From assembly GCA_017695095.1 (NCBI GenBank), contig JADILW010000007.1, positions 1-34,850 of the forward strand: DNA of 34,850 nt, in the 5' to 3' direction. Each line of letters opens with the position of its first letter. Position 1 is the first letter of the stretch. Source of the DNA: Candidatus Cryptobacteroides avistercoris. GTDB lineage: Bacteria > Bacteroidota > Bacteroidia > Bacteroidales > UBA932. The position numbers were made by a program, and so were the translations under genes. Of the stretch, positions 8,117 through 15,617 are shown one piece after another. The notes under the pieces were generated by a model. That model saw only the letters and a program-made list of their open reading frames with translations. It made no database searches and was not told the origin of the DNA.

Positions 8117-9424
8117 CTACAGAAATTTCAGGAATCGGTCCCATCTGATGTTCTTGGGGAACTTCTGGCTTTTATCGGTGGAAAGCCATATAACAACAGG
8201 TTTTCCGACTATGTGGTCCTCGGGGACGAAGCCCCAGTACCTTGAGTCGAGGGAGTTGTGCCTGTTGTCCCCCATCATGAAATAGTAGTCCTGCTTGAAG
8301 GTGTATTCCCCGTTGCGCAGCGCCTCCTGAAGGTCGGACTTCTCGTAGACGCTTATTATCCTCTCGTAGAGCGGCAGATTCTCCTCCGTCAGCTTCACCG
8401 TCGAACCTTTCGAAGGTATCCAGAGCGGCCCGTAATAGTCCCTCGTCCATCCCGAATCGGGAGTGAAGGGGAATATCTCGAGGCTGCACGCCTCCGGGTT
8501 GCGGTCGAGATTGTCCGTGACTTCAACCACGTTCGACAGAGCCTTCACCTCATCCAGCATTCCGGCCGTCAGCAGCATCACCGGATAACCGGGAAGCATC
8601 GGGTCGAAGAACTGCTCCGAAGGATTCAGGCCGATATCCTCGAGAATCTTGGAATTGATTCTCTGGCCGCTGGTCCTCACGCAGTAGGAAAGCTGGATTC
8701 CGGGATAGGTCTCCTGCTGCCGCCCGTTGACCCACACAAGTCCGTCCCTGACTTCGAGCGTGTCGCCCGGGAGGGCGACGCAACGCTTCACGTAGTGGTC
8801 CTTCTTGTCGGTGGGCCTGACCACGATCTCGCCCAGTCCCTGCACGGTCTCGCGGCCGAGCATGCGGACAAGCGCATAGTAGTCTTCGGCGGGGGCGTTG
8901 CGGAGCACCGTGTCGCCGTTGGGGAAGCCGAACACGACGCAGTCGCCTCTTCTCACCTCCCTGAACCCTTTCAGTCTGCGGTACTTGTTCTGGATCAGAG
9001 TCGAATAGGACTCCTTACCGAATATCGTATTGTGAGTGAAAGGTATGGTCAGCGGAGTCTCCGGAATTCTCGGTCCGTAGGTCAGCTTGCTCACGAAGAG
9101 GTGGTCTCCCGTATAGAGAGTCCTCTCCATTGAGGATGAGGGGATCTTGAAAGCCTGGAAAAGGAAGATGTTGATCAGCGGCACGACGATTATCACGAAG
9201 ATTATCGTGTCCAGCCAGTCATTGGCCGCGCTGTGCTTCTCGCCGGGCTTGTATCTCTTCTTCCAGAAGTTCCAGTGAACCTTCCTCGTGATGAAGATGT
9301 CGAAGATGACTATCAGCCCGAGCAGCCACCACCAGCTGCCCATCCAGACCACCCACGCAAGATAGAGCAAAGCCCAGATTGCGAACTTTGTCCATCTGTT
9401 GCGGATGACGTCCTTCAAGCTCAC
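8117..9424 (-). CDS. lepB: Signal peptidase I
   Basis: Serine-lysine membrane protease that removes signal peptides from exported proteins. The 435-residue protein has N-terminal hydrophobic segments (about 12-45 and 73-90), then box B with catalytic Ser98 (PSSSMERTL), the Lys213 box (YVKRCVALPGD), and the C-terminal MMGDNRHNSLDSRYWGFVP motif near residue 390. It is longer than the E. coli enzyme through a periplasmic insertion of about 120 residues between the Lys box and the GDNR motif, typical of Bacteroidetes. The frame opens with GTG at 9424; a TTG two codons later sits behind GGAGGTGA and is an alternative. It follows rplT by 10 bases, so it should be the last gene of the thrS-infC-rpmI-rplT-lepB transcript. 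No clear terminator is visible after it. Confidence 0.95.
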   Translation of the reverse strand: MSLKDVIRNRWTKFAIWALLYLAWVVWMGSWWWLLGLIVIFDIFITRKVHWNFWKKRYKPGEKHSAANDWLDTIIFVIIVVPLINIFLFQAFKIPSSSMERTLYTGDHLFVSKLTYGPRIPETPLTIPFTHNTIFGKESYSTLIQNKYRRLKGFREVRRGDCVVFGFPNGDTVLRNAPAEDYYALVRMLGRETVQGLGEIVVRPTDKKDHYVKRCVALPGDTLEVRDGLVWVNGRQQETYPGIQLSYCVRTSGQRINSKILEDIGLNPSEQFFDPMLPGYPVMLLTAGMLDEVKALSNVVEVTDNLDRNPEACSLEIFPFTPDSGWTRDYYGPLWIPSKGSTVKLTEENLPLYERIISVYEKSDLQEALRNGEYTFKQDYYFMMGDNRHNSLDSRYWGFVPEDHIVGKPVVIWLSTDKSQKFPKNIRWDRFLKFL

Positions 9425-9434
9425 CTCCGCAAAA

Positions 9435-9779
9435 CTACTTTACAGAGTTGATTATGGCTTCGAACGCCTGGGGGTTGTTCATGGCCAGGTCGGCGAGCAC
9501 CTTGCGGTTCAGGCCGATGTTCTGGGCGTTGAGCTTGCCCATGAACTGAGAATATGACATGCCGTACTGACGTGCTGCGGCATTGATTCTCTGAATCCAG
9601 AGCGCACGGAAGTTACGCTTCTTGGCGCGACGGTCGCGATAAGCGTATGTCAAACCTTTCTCGTAGGTGTTCTTTGCAACCGTCCATACATTCTTCCTTG
9701 ACAGGAAATTACCGCGGGTTCTCTTGAGAATCTTCTTGCGGCGGGCCCTTGAGGCTACGGAATTGACTGATCTAGGCAT
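9435..9779 (-). CDS. rplT: 50S ribosomal protein L20
   Basis: A 114-residue L20, full length, beginning [19 protein letters not shown], with the conserved [20 protein letters not shown] and YSQFMGKL segments. L20 is needed early in 50S assembly, and in several bacteria it represses its own operon by binding the mRNA. I did not find a recognisable L20-binding leader here. It lies 12 bases after rpmI and 10 bases before lepB. Confidence 0.97.
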   Translation of the reverse strand: MPRSVNSVASRARRKKILKRTRGNFLSRKNVWTVAKNTYEKGLTYAYRDRRAKKRNFRALWIQRINAAARQYGMSYSQFMGKLNAQNIGLNRKVLADLAMNNPQAFEAIINSVK

Positions 9780-9791
9780 AATTCAATACTT

Positions 9792-9986
9792 TTAGAGAAC
9801 CAACATTTCCTTTACTCTCTTCACGTCTACATCGTGGATGAGCGCGAAGTGGTCAAGATTTCTCTTGCGCTTCTTGGTCTTCTTGGTGAGGATGTGGCTG
9901 TGGTAAGCATGCTTCCTCTTGATTTTTCCCGATCCGGTAAGCGTGAAGCGCTTTTTGGCACCGGAGTTGGTCTTAAGCTTTGCCAT
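9792..9986 (-). CDS. rpmI: 50S ribosomal protein L35
   Basis: A 64-residue L35 ([20 protein letters not shown], then [20 protein letters not shown]), normal length and strongly basic. It occupies its classical place between infC (37 bases upstream) and rplT (12 bases downstream) in the translation operon. Confidence 0.97.
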   Translation of the reverse strand: MAKLKTNSGAKKRFTLTGSGKIKRKHAYHSHILTKKTKKRKRNLDHFALIHDVDVKRVKEMLVL

Positions 9987-10023
9987 TGTTTTAAATAATT
10001 AATTGTTAATAATATCGATATCC

Positions 10024-10620
10024 CTACTTTTTCTTGTTCGGGGCTATCATCATCGTCATTCTCTTTCCTTCGAGCACGGGCATGTTCTCGGGATGCCCGA
10101 ACTCCTCCAGCTCCACCGCGAACCTGAGCAGCTGCTTCTCGCCCTGGTCCTTGAACATTATGGAGCGGCCGCGGAAAAAGATGGAGGCCTTAACCTTGGA
10201 GCCCTCCTCAAGGAAGCCCTTCGCGTGCTTCAGCTTGAACTGGAAGTCGTGCTCGTCGGTGTTGGGGCCGAAGCGTATCTCCTTGATCACGACCTTGGCG
10301 GCGTTGGACTTCATCTCCTTGGCCTTCTTCTTCTTCTGATACAGATACTTCTGATAGTCGAGTATCTTGCACACAGGAGGATCGGCGCTAGCGCTGATCT
10401 CGACCAGGTCCAGTTCAAGTTCGTCGGCCAGTTGCAAGGCCTTGGCTATAGGATACACGCCAGGCTCAGGGATATTCTCTCCCACGAGCCGCACCTGTTG
10501 GGCAGTAATCTGCTCATTGATGTTGAGTTCGTTCTCGCCGCGCTTCTGCATCTGGCGAGGGTCCGGTCTGCGTCCTCCCGGCTTGAAGCCCGAAGGCTTC
10601 GGTCTGTAAGGTCCTGCTAT
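10024..10620 (-). CDS. infC: Translation initiation factor IF-3, probable AUA start
   Basis: IF-3 binds the 30S subunit and rejects wrong start codons and initiator tRNA. From the first ATG (10551) the protein is 175 residues, beginning [15 protein letters not shown]. The frame continues upstream without any ATG, GTG, TTG or CTG until the thrS TAG at 10633-10635. Within it, ATA at 10618-10620 lies 8 bases after a perfect AGGAGG. Starting there adds [22 protein letters not shown], a basic tail, giving 198 residues. E. coli infC starts at AUU, which lets IF-3 limit its own synthesis, so a rare start here fits the family. Both domains are complete (N domain to about 95, linker [13 protein letters not shown] domain to the end). 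It overlaps no other gene; thrS ends 12 bases before the start. Confidence 0.85.
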   Translation of the reverse strand: MAGPYRPKPSGFKPGGRRPDPRQMQKRGENELNINEQITAQQVRLVGENIPEPGVYPIAKALQLADELELDLVEISASADPPVCKILDYQKYLYQKKKKAKEMKSNAAKVVIKEIRFGPNTDEHDFQFKLKHAKGFLEEGSKVKASIFFRGRSIMFKDQGEKQLLRFAVELEEFGHPENMPVLEGKRMTMMIAPNKKK

Positions 10621-10632
10621 GGTCTGGTCCTC

Positions 10633-12423
10633 CTAATTTTTAAGTTCGCCAGCAATCACTGACTTTATATATTCTACAAACTGTTCAACGCCCATGCTGC
10701 CCTTGTCCACGCCTTCGTGGCGTACTGACACGGCATTCGCATCGACTTCCTTCTCTCCGACGATCGCGAGCAGGGGCACCCTGAACAGGGCTATGTCGCG
10801 AATCCTCTTTCCGAGAGTCTCGTTCCGGGCATCGACGGAAGCGCGAATTTCGGAATTTTTAAGCAATTCGCAAACTTTTTCAGCATAATCAGCGTATTTT
10901 TCGCTGACAGGCAATATTTTAACCTGATCGGGAGAAAGCCATACGGGCAGGTGTCCGGCGGTATGTTCGAGCACTACCGCGGTGAATCTCTCGATTGAGC
11001 CGAAGGGTGCGCGGTGAATCATCACGGGGCGCTTCCTGCTGCCGTCGGAGTCGATATACTCGAGTTCGAACCTCTCGGGAAGGTTGTAATCCACCTGGAT
11101 GGTTCCGAGCTGCCAGCGGCGTCCGATCGCATCCTTGACCATGAAGTCGAGCTTGGGTCCGTAGAACGCGGCCTCACCTTTCTCGACCACGGTCTTGAGG
11201 CCCTTCTTCTCCGCAGCCACGATGATGGCGTTCTCCGCCTTCTCCCAGTTCTCGTCGGAGCCGATGTACTTCTCCTTGTTCTCAGGGTCGCGGAGCGACA
11301 CCTGGGCCATGTAATCGGTCATCTTCAGAGTCTTGAACACATAGAGAATCAGGTCGATGACCTTCTCGAACTCCTCCTGGAGCTGGTCGGGACGGCAGAA
11401 GAGGTGGGCGTCGTCCTGGGTGAAGCCGCGGACTCTGGTGAGTCCGTGGAGCTCTCCGCTCTGCTCATAGCGGTAGACCGTTCCGAACTCCGCGAAACGG
11501 AGCGGAAGGTCCTTGTAGGAGCGGGGGGAGCTGCGGAATATCTCGCAGTGGTGAGGGCAGTTCATGGGTTTGAGCATGTACTCCTCGCCTTCCTGCGGCG
11601 TATGGATGGGCTGGAACGAATCCTTGCCGTACTTTGCATAGTGTCCCGAAGTCACGTAGAGTTCCTTGCTTCCGATGTGCGGAGTCACGACGGGCAGATA
11701 TCCGAGCTCGGCCTGCTTCTTGCGCAGGAAGTTCTCGAGCACGTTGCGCATCACGGCGCCTCGGGGCAGCCACATCGGGAGTCCGAGTCCGACGCGGTTC
11801 GAGAACGTGAACAGTTCCATCTCCTTGCCGAGCTTGCGGTGGTCCCTCTTCTTGGCCTCCTCCATCATCTGGAGATACTCGTCGAGCATGCTCTTCTTGG
11901 GGAAGCTTACTCCGTATATGCGGGTGAGCTGGTTGCGGCTCTGGTCGCCTTTCCAGTATGCGCCGGCGATCGCCGTCAGCTTGACGGCCTTGATGTCGTC
12001 GACATGCTTGACATGGGGTCCGCGGCAGAGGTCGGTGAAGCCTCCGTTGGTATAGAAGGTGATCGTGCCGTCCTCGAGGTCGCCTATGAGCTCGCACTTG
12101 TACTGGTCGCCCTTCTTCTTGAAGTAGTCGAGGGCCTCGGCCTTCGACACCTTCCTGCATTCGAAGGTCTCCTTGGTCTTGGCAAGCTCCTTCATCTTGT
12201 CCTCGATGGTCTTGAGGTCGGAATCAGAGATCTGCCGGCCTCCGAGGTCGACATCATAGTAGAAGCCCGTCTCCACGGCGGGACCCACTCCGAACTTTAC
12301 GCCCGGATAGAGAGCCTCCAGCGCCTCGGCCATCAGATGGGCCGAAGAATGCCAGAATATCCTTTTCGCCTCGTCGTCCTCCCAGGGGCGGATCGTGCCG
12401 TCGGTAAATGCAATTGTCAGCAT
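10633..12423 (-). CDS. thrS: Threonine-tRNA ligase lacking most of the TGS domain
   Basis: Charges tRNA-Thr. I start at the ATG at 12423 ([20 protein letters not shown]; 596 residues). The frame is open for 89 more codons upstream, but these cross the promoter region and do not resemble ThrRS. Present: the editing domain (HSSAH at about 25-29, CRGPH at about 140), the class II core (motif 1 LPRGAVMRN; motif 2 [10 protein letters not shown]; zinc-site residues in [10 protein letters not shown]), motif 3 ([11 protein letters not shown]) and the anticodon-binding domain. Missing: about 50 residues of the N-terminal TGS domain. The first TGS strand ([11 protein letters not shown]) is joined directly to [16 protein letters not shown], which normally follows the complete domain. 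First gene of thrS-infC-rpmI-rplT-lepB. Confidence 0.93.
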   Translation of the reverse strand: MLTIAFTDGTIRPWEDDEAKRIFWHSSAHLMAEALEALYPGVKFGVGPAVETGFYYDVDLGGRQISDSDLKTIEDKMKELAKTKETFECRKVSKAEALDYFKKKGDQYKCELIGDLEDGTITFYTNGGFTDLCRGPHVKHVDDIKAVKLTAIAGAYWKGDQSRNQLTRIYGVSFPKKSMLDEYLQMMEEAKKRDHRKLGKEMELFTFSNRVGLGLPMWLPRGAVMRNVLENFLRKKQAELGYLPVVTPHIGSKELYVTSGHYAKYGKDSFQPIHTPQEGEEYMLKPMNCPHHCEIFRSSPRSYKDLPLRFAEFGTVYRYEQSGELHGLTRVRGFTQDDAHLFCRPDQLQEEFEKVIDLILYVFKTLKMTDYMAQVSLRDPENKEKYIGSDENWEKAENAIIVAAEKKGLKTVVEKGEAAFYGPKLDFMVKDAIGRRWQLGTIQVDYNLPERFELEYIDSDGSRKRPVMIHRAPFGSIERFTAVVLEHTAGHLPVWLSPDQVKILPVSEKYADYAEKVCELLKNSEIRASVDARNETLGKRIRDIALFRVPLLAIVGEKEVDANAVSVRHEGVDKGSMGVEQFVEYIKSVIAGELKN

Positions 12424-12446
12424 ACAATCAATTTGTTTTAAGCGGA

Positions 12447-12454
12447 CAAAGATA
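12447..12454 (-). promoter_or_regulatory. -7 box of the thrS operon promoter
   Basis: The minus strand reads TATCTTTG, a perfect Bacteroidetes -7 box, 23 bases upstream of the thrS ATG. The leader would be under 20 bases, too short for a T-box or operator-type thrS leader. It is back to back with the DUF4199 promoter. Confidence 0.6.
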
Positions 12455-12489
12455 GGAATATTTTTCCAACTTGGGTTCTGCTTTTTCAC

Positions 12490-12497
12490 TATCTTTG
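12490..12497 (+). promoter_or_regulatory. -7 box of the DUF4199-GT2 promoter
   Basis: The plus strand reads TATCTTTG, a perfect -7 box ending 8 bases before the ATG at 12506. The mRNA leader would be only a few bases long. The -33 element is not obvious (TTGGG at 12471 is too close). Confidence 0.6.
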
Positions 12498-12505
12498 TCT
12501 TCGTT

Positions 12506-13060
12506 ATGCCTGAAAAGAACATATTCTTCAACAGCGCGGCGAAAGCCGGCCTCGCGCTCGGAGGGGTGTCGGTCGCGGGAATGCTGATTCCGTGGCTGCT
12601 CGGCAAGATCGGCGGCGACAGCAGGGTCGCCCTGATGGCCATAAGCGCGGTCAACACCCTGCTGTGGGCCTTCAAGCTGTTCATCTGCATCTACCTGATG
12701 CGTTTCTTCATGCGCCGCTTCTCCGCCCGCGTGCCGGAAGCCGACAACTCGAGGGTGTTCCGCTTCGGAGCGCTCACGGCGCTGCTGTCCGCCCTCGTGT
12801 TTTCAGCCTTCTACATGGCCTACCTGATGTTCATCGACCCCGAGAGCATCAACATGGCCCTGGACATCATACGTGAGAACCCGATGATGGATTCGGCCAG
12901 CATCGCCGCGGTCGAGGAGATGGCGCCCACGCTGCCCAGCTATGCGTTCTTCTCCAACCTGATCTACTGCACCATCTACGGAACGGTGCTCTCGGCGATA
13001 CTCTCACGCAACATTCCGCCGCGCAACCCCTTCGCCGGCGGGGACTTCAAGCAGCAATAG
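12506..13060 (+). CDS. DUF4199 family membrane protein
   Basis: A 184-residue protein with four hydrophobic segments at about 9-30, 41-63, 86-108 and 147-168, with a polar stretch ([16 protein letters not shown]) after the third. This is the DUF4199 layout, an inner-membrane family of unknown function in Bacteroidetes. I start at the ATG at 12506 ([10 protein letters not shown]). The frame is open further upstream to 12395, but that would run through the promoter box and antisense thrS codons. It ends 2 bases before the GT2 gene, so the pair is cotranscribed. This pairing is common in the phylum and suggests a shared envelope-glycan function. Confidence 0.85.
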   Translation: MPEKNIFFNSAAKAGLALGGVSVAGMLIPWLLGKIGGDSRVALMAISAVNTLLWAFKLFICIYLMRFFMRRFSARVPEADNSRVFRFGALTALLSALVFSAFYMAYLMFIDPESINMALDIIRENPMMDSASIAAVEEMAPTLPSYAFFSNLIYCTIYGTVLSAILSRNIPPRNPFAGGDFKQQ

Positions 13061-13062
13061 AA

Positions 13063-14013
13063 ATGGACATCTCCATCATAATCCCGGCCTACAACGAACG
13101 CGAATCCCTCCCCGAACTCGTGGAGTGGATAGAGCGCGTGATGTCTGCGGGCGGCTATTCCCATGAGATAATAATAGTCGACGACGGAAGCACCGACGGC
13201 TCCTGGCAGACAGTACGGCAGCTCGCCGACGGCCGGCCCGACATCCACGGAATCTCCTTCCGGCGCAACTACGGCAAGTCGGCCGCCCTCTACTGCGGCT
13301 TCGCGAGGGCGCAGGGCGACGTGGTCTTCACGATGGACGCCGACCTCCAGGACTCGCCGGACGAAATCCCGGAGATGTACCGCATGGTGAAAGAGCAGGG
13401 CTACGACATCGTCTCCGGATGGAAGCAGCACCGCCAGGACAACGCGCTCACCAAGAACCTGCCTTCCAAACTCTACAACGCCACCGCCCGCCGCATCACG
13501 GGCATCCGGCTGCACGACATGAACTGCGGGCTCAAGGCCTACCGCAACGAGGTCGTGAAGAACATAGAGGTCTACGGAGAGATGCACCGCTACATCCCCT
13601 ACCTCGCCAAGAACGCGGGGTTCACCAACATAGGAGAAAAGCCGGTGCACCACCAGAAACGCAAGTACGGCAAGAGCAAATTCGGCATGGAGCGCTTCGT
13701 CAACGGCTTCCTGGACCTGATGTCGCTGTGGTTCCTGACCAAATTCGGGAAGCAGCCCATGCATTTCTTCGGCTACAGCGGACTGCTGATGTTCTTCGTC
13801 GGCTTCGTGATGACCGTCTGCATCATAGTCGTGAAGCTGGTCAATCAGGCCAACGGCCTCAGGTTCAGGCCCGTCACCGACCAGCCGCTGTTCTATCTGG
13901 CGCTGGTCGCCGTGATTCTCGGAGTGATGCTCTTCCTCGCAGGTTTCCTCGGGGAGATGGTCGCCCGCAGTTCGGGCGATAGGAACCGCTACAACATAAA
14001 GGACGAACTATAG
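13063..14013 (+). CDS. GT2 glycosyltransferase, polyprenyl-phosphate hexose type (DPM1/GtrB-like)
   Basis: A 316-residue enzyme of the dolichyl-phosphate-mannose synthase group, which moves a sugar from a nucleotide donor onto polyprenyl phosphate at the cytoplasmic face. The GT-A fold starts at once (MDISIIIPAYNERESL), with VDDGSTDGS (40-48) for nucleotide binding, MDADLQDSP (about 92-100) as the DxD metal site, and CGLKAYR near 158. Two C-terminal membrane segments (about 234-260 and 282-304) end with a basic tail, as in GtrB and ArnC relatives. The sugar and the final acceptor cannot be read from sequence. It follows DUF4199 by 2 bases. The next gene is the tRNA. Confidence 0.9.
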   Translation: MDISIIIPAYNERESLPELVEWIERVMSAGGYSHEIIIVDDGSTDGSWQTVRQLADGRPDIHGISFRRNYGKSAALYCGFARAQGDVVFTMDADLQDSPDEIPEMYRMVKEQGYDIVSGWKQHRQDNALTKNLPSKLYNATARRITGIRLHDMNCGLKAYRNEVVKNIEVYGEMHRYIPYLAKNAGFTNIGEKPVHHQKRKYGKSKFGMERFVNGFLDLMSLWFLTKFGKQPMHFFGYSGLLMFFVGFVMTVCIIVVKLVNQANGLRFRPVTDQPLFYLALVAVILGVMLFLAGFLGEMVARSSGDRNRYNIKDEL

Positions 14014-14075
14014 GTCTTCGCTGGAATTATTCGCAAAATTTATCCCCTCCGGTGACTACTTTAAGAAATTTTGAC

Positions 14076-14083
14076 TATATTTG
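14076..14083 (+). promoter_or_regulatory. -7 box of the tRNA-Pro promoter
   Basis: TATATTTG matches TAnnTTTG perfectly and is followed by GCAGTCCC. The predicted start near 14090 leaves a 5' leader of about 12-15 bases before the mature tRNA end at 14103. Confidence 0.65.
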
Positions 14084-14102
14084 CAGTCCCAATTCAGGGA
14101 AT

Positions 14103-14176
14103 CGGGATGTGGCGCAGTTGGCTAGCGCACCACGTTAGGGACGTGGGGGTCGTCTGTTCGAGTCAGATCATCCCGA
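14103..14176 (+). tRNA. tRNA-Pro, anticodon AGG
   Basis: A full cloverleaf of 74 bases. Acceptor stem CGGGATG/CATCCCG is perfect (14103-14109 with 14169-14175), with discriminator A14176. D stem GCGC/GCGC. Anticodon stem CCACG/CGTGG with loop TTAGGGA gives anticodon AGG at 14137-14139, reading CCU. The variable loop is GGGTC. T stem GTCTG/CAGAT (one G-U pair) with loop TTCGAGT. G after the anticodon and the CGG start are proline identity marks shared with known bacterial tRNA-Pro. CCA is not encoded. Proline tRNAs of bacteria normally carry UGG, GGG or CGG, so A at position 34 is unusual. Confidence 0.93.
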
Positions 14177-14179
14177 CAC

Positions 14180-14216
14180 AAAGAAGAGGTCCGGAAATTC
14201 CGGACCTCTTCTTTGT
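14180..14216 (+). terminator. Terminator after tRNA-Pro
   Basis: A perfect 16-bp inverted repeat (14180-14195 with 14199-14214, loop AAT) ending CTTCTTT then GTT. The stem is symmetric in composition, with A-rich and T-rich ends, so it could work in both directions. Confidence 0.85.
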
Positions 14217-14242
14217 TATTCCACCTGCCGGTGAATTGCAAA

Positions 14243-14269
14243 GGTATAATTGACATTTTTGGTTGGTGA
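14243..14269 (+). repeat. Left terminal inverted repeat of the IS
   Basis: 27 bases, identical to the reverse complement of 15396-15422. It ends GGTTGGTGA; the GGTTGGTG motif reappears in the hairpin at 15349-15384 inside the right end. Confidence 0.92.
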
Positions 14270-14308
14270 AACCTCTATAACTTGTTAAGATTCTGCAATA
14301 TAAAGAAA

Positions 14309-14332
14309 TTAGATGAAACGCGTTTCATCTAA
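14309..14332. promoter_or_regulatory. Perfect 24-bp palindrome at the transposase start codon
   Basis: TTAGATGAAACG is followed at once by its exact reverse complement, and the last base is the A of the transposase ATG. In mRNA this would form a 12-bp (in practice about 10-bp) hairpin against the start codon. As DNA it could be a dimeric repressor site. Either would restrain transposase production. Confidence 0.7.
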
Positions 14333-15327
14333 TGAGTGATAATCGAAAAATAAGGAGGCGCCAACGCTGCCCGGAATGCGGGTCTTTGGACGTCATCAAA
14401 TGGGGAGTGCGGAACGGCATTCAGAGGTTAAAGTGCAGAAATTGCAAGTCTCTATTTTCGACCCGGAGGAAAGACGTCTCGAAATCGAATCGGTTTCCGT
14501 GGTTCAGGAAATGGGTTTCAGGAAGGATGACGATCGAGGAAATCTCAGGGGCCAGCGGCTACAGCAGCAGGCAGCTCCACCGGTGGTTCGATGAATACCT
14601 GGACGAATATCCGACATGGAATATAAAGACGACGGCTCCAATCTATCTGCTTATTGACGGTACATATTATTCGGACGGCCACTGCCTCATCGTGTATAGG
14701 GCCGGGAACCTGAGGCGGACGCTGTTCTACCGGTTCGCGAGGGCCGAGGACGACGACGAGATCGCGTCAGACCTGATGGCCATAAGGGAGATGGGCTATG
14801 AGATAGCCGGCATTACGACGGACGGCGGGGACAACATCGTCCGGGCGGCCGAATATGTCTACCCCCGCGTCCCGAGGCAGAGGTGCATGGTCCATGTCCG
14901 GAGGGAGTGCCTGAACCGCATAACGCTCCAGCCACGCTCTCCCGAGGCGAGGGCGCTCAAGGACCTGGTGCTCAGAATCGGCGATGTCAGGACCGCCAAC
15001 GACCGCCTGTGGTGGCTCAGGTCGTTCCGCGACTGGGATGAACTCAATGCCGCGTTCGCTTGCGAGAAAGCGGCTCGCCCCGGAGGGCAGACCTACTTCG
15101 TCAGGGACGACCTAAGGAAAGCCTACGTGCATCTCAAAAGAGCGATACCCAACCTGTTCACCTTCGTCGACCATCCCGGGCTTCCGAAGACCACGAACGC
15201 CCTCGAGGCGTTCTTCGGGCATCTCAAAGACCAGCTGAGGCTTCATCGCGGTCTATCGGAAACCCGTGTCGACAACTTCATAAAATGGTATCTCTACTTC
15301 AATGACGAAAAGAAAAAGAATAAATGA
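14332..15327 (+). CDS. IS256-family transposase, variant zinc-binding type
   Basis: A 331-residue DDE transposase. The N-terminal zinc ribbon has Cys13, Cys16, Cys35 and Cys38 (RCPECG and KCRNCK). A short helix-turn-helix-like region follows (about 66-92, MTIEEISGASGYSSRQLHRW). The catalytic core shows Asp109 (LLIDGTYY), Asp164 (TTDGGDN) and Glu292 (TNALEAFFGHLK), plus the Mutator/IS256 signature QRCMVHVRREC at 183-193. No frameshift or stop interrupts it, so it should be active. Codon usage is somewhat less GC-rich at its 5' end than in its neighbours, fitting a mobile gene. Only this gene lies inside the IS. Confidence 0.93.
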   Translation: MSDNRKIRRRQRCPECGSLDVIKWGVRNGIQRLKCRNCKSLFSTRRKDVSKSNRFPWFRKWVSGRMTIEEISGASGYSSRQLHRWFDEYLDEYPTWNIKTTAPIYLLIDGTYYSDGHCLIVYRAGNLRRTLFYRFARAEDDDEIASDLMAIREMGYEIAGITTDGGDNIVRAAEYVYPRVPRQRCMVHVRRECLNRITLQPRSPEARALKDLVLRIGDVRTANDRLWWLRSFRDWDELNAAFACEKAARPGGQTYFVRDDLRKAYVHLKRAIPNLFTFVDHPGLPKTTNALEAFFGHLKDQLRLHRGLSETRVDNFIKWYLYFNDEKKKNK

Positions 15328-15348
15328 CATGCCATCTTCAAAAGCCAT

Positions 15349-15388
15349 GTGGTTGGTGGAATGCTGCTGCATTCCACCAACCACTTTT
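15349..15388 (+). terminator. Hairpin terminator after the transposase
   Basis: A perfect 16-bp stem (15349-15364 with 15369-15384, loop TGCT) followed by TTTT. The stem contains GGTTGGTG, the inner motif of the terminal repeats, so it may also be a subterminal transposase-binding site. Confidence 0.75.
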
Positions 15389-15422
15389 GTCATTGTCACC
15401 AACCAAAAATGTCAATTATACC

Positions 15423-15525
15423 GTGGTTCTTACTGCCGGAGGGCGAGCTCCAACTGCGGCAGACAGCTGATTGCAAGAACTCTGTAACGTAGAGCATGGC
15501 TGATTGCAAATCTGCTGAAACGTAC
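15423..15525 (+). repeat. Dispersed intergenic repeat, copy B
   Basis: Matches 42-142 (copy A) in the same orientation, sharing GTGGTTCTTACTGCCGG, TGATTGCAAGAACTCTGTAA (or its near copy), GTAGAGCATG and CAAATCTGCTG. It begins exactly at the right end of the IS. Its first part is also nearly identical to the reverse complement of copy C, including GGAGGGCGAGCTC. No coding potential seen. Confidence 0.75.
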
Positions 15526-15534
15526 ATAACTGCT

Positions 15535-15567
15535 GCAAAAAAGAAAGCCCGGATTTGAAATCCGGGC
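15535..15567 (-). terminator. Terminator of the DUF3298 gene
   Basis: On the minus strand GCCCGGATTT pairs with AAATCCGGGC, followed by TTTCTTTTTT. It lies about 50 bases past the stop of the minus-strand lipoprotein gene. A smaller hairpin (CAAGGCG/CGCCTTG, 15582-15597) sits between. Confidence 0.8.
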
Positions 15568-15617
15568 CAATTTGTTCCAATCAAGGCGTTCGCCTTGCGT
15601 CCTTCAACAAGCCGGGC

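Larger units (their letters stand above)
14243..15422 (+). mobile_element. Complete IS256-like insertion sequence (zinc-ribbon variant), 1180 bp
   Basis: The element is bounded by perfect 27-bp inverted repeats: 14243-14269, beginning GGTATAATTGACATTTTTGG, and its reverse complement at 15396-15422. It holds one intact transposase gene with a palindrome over its start codon and a terminator-like hairpin after it. The bases outside each end (ATTGCAAA on the left, GTGGTTCT on the right) do not form a target duplication. The right end directly abuts repeat copy B. All parts needed for mobility look intact. Confidence 0.9.

Noticed and set aside
12424..12690. N-terminal extension of thrS by 89 codons
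   Set aside because: The extension crosses a perfect -7 box for thrS and codons of the divergent DUF4199 gene, and does not resemble the missing TGS domain.
14130..14146. tRNA-Leu reading
   Set aside because: The short variable loop and CGG acceptor start exclude a class II leucine tRNA; AGG reads the proline codon CCU.
14071..14253. 60-residue ORF over the tRNA
   Set aside because: It covers the tRNA-Pro gene and its terminator; the cloverleaf explains the sequence.
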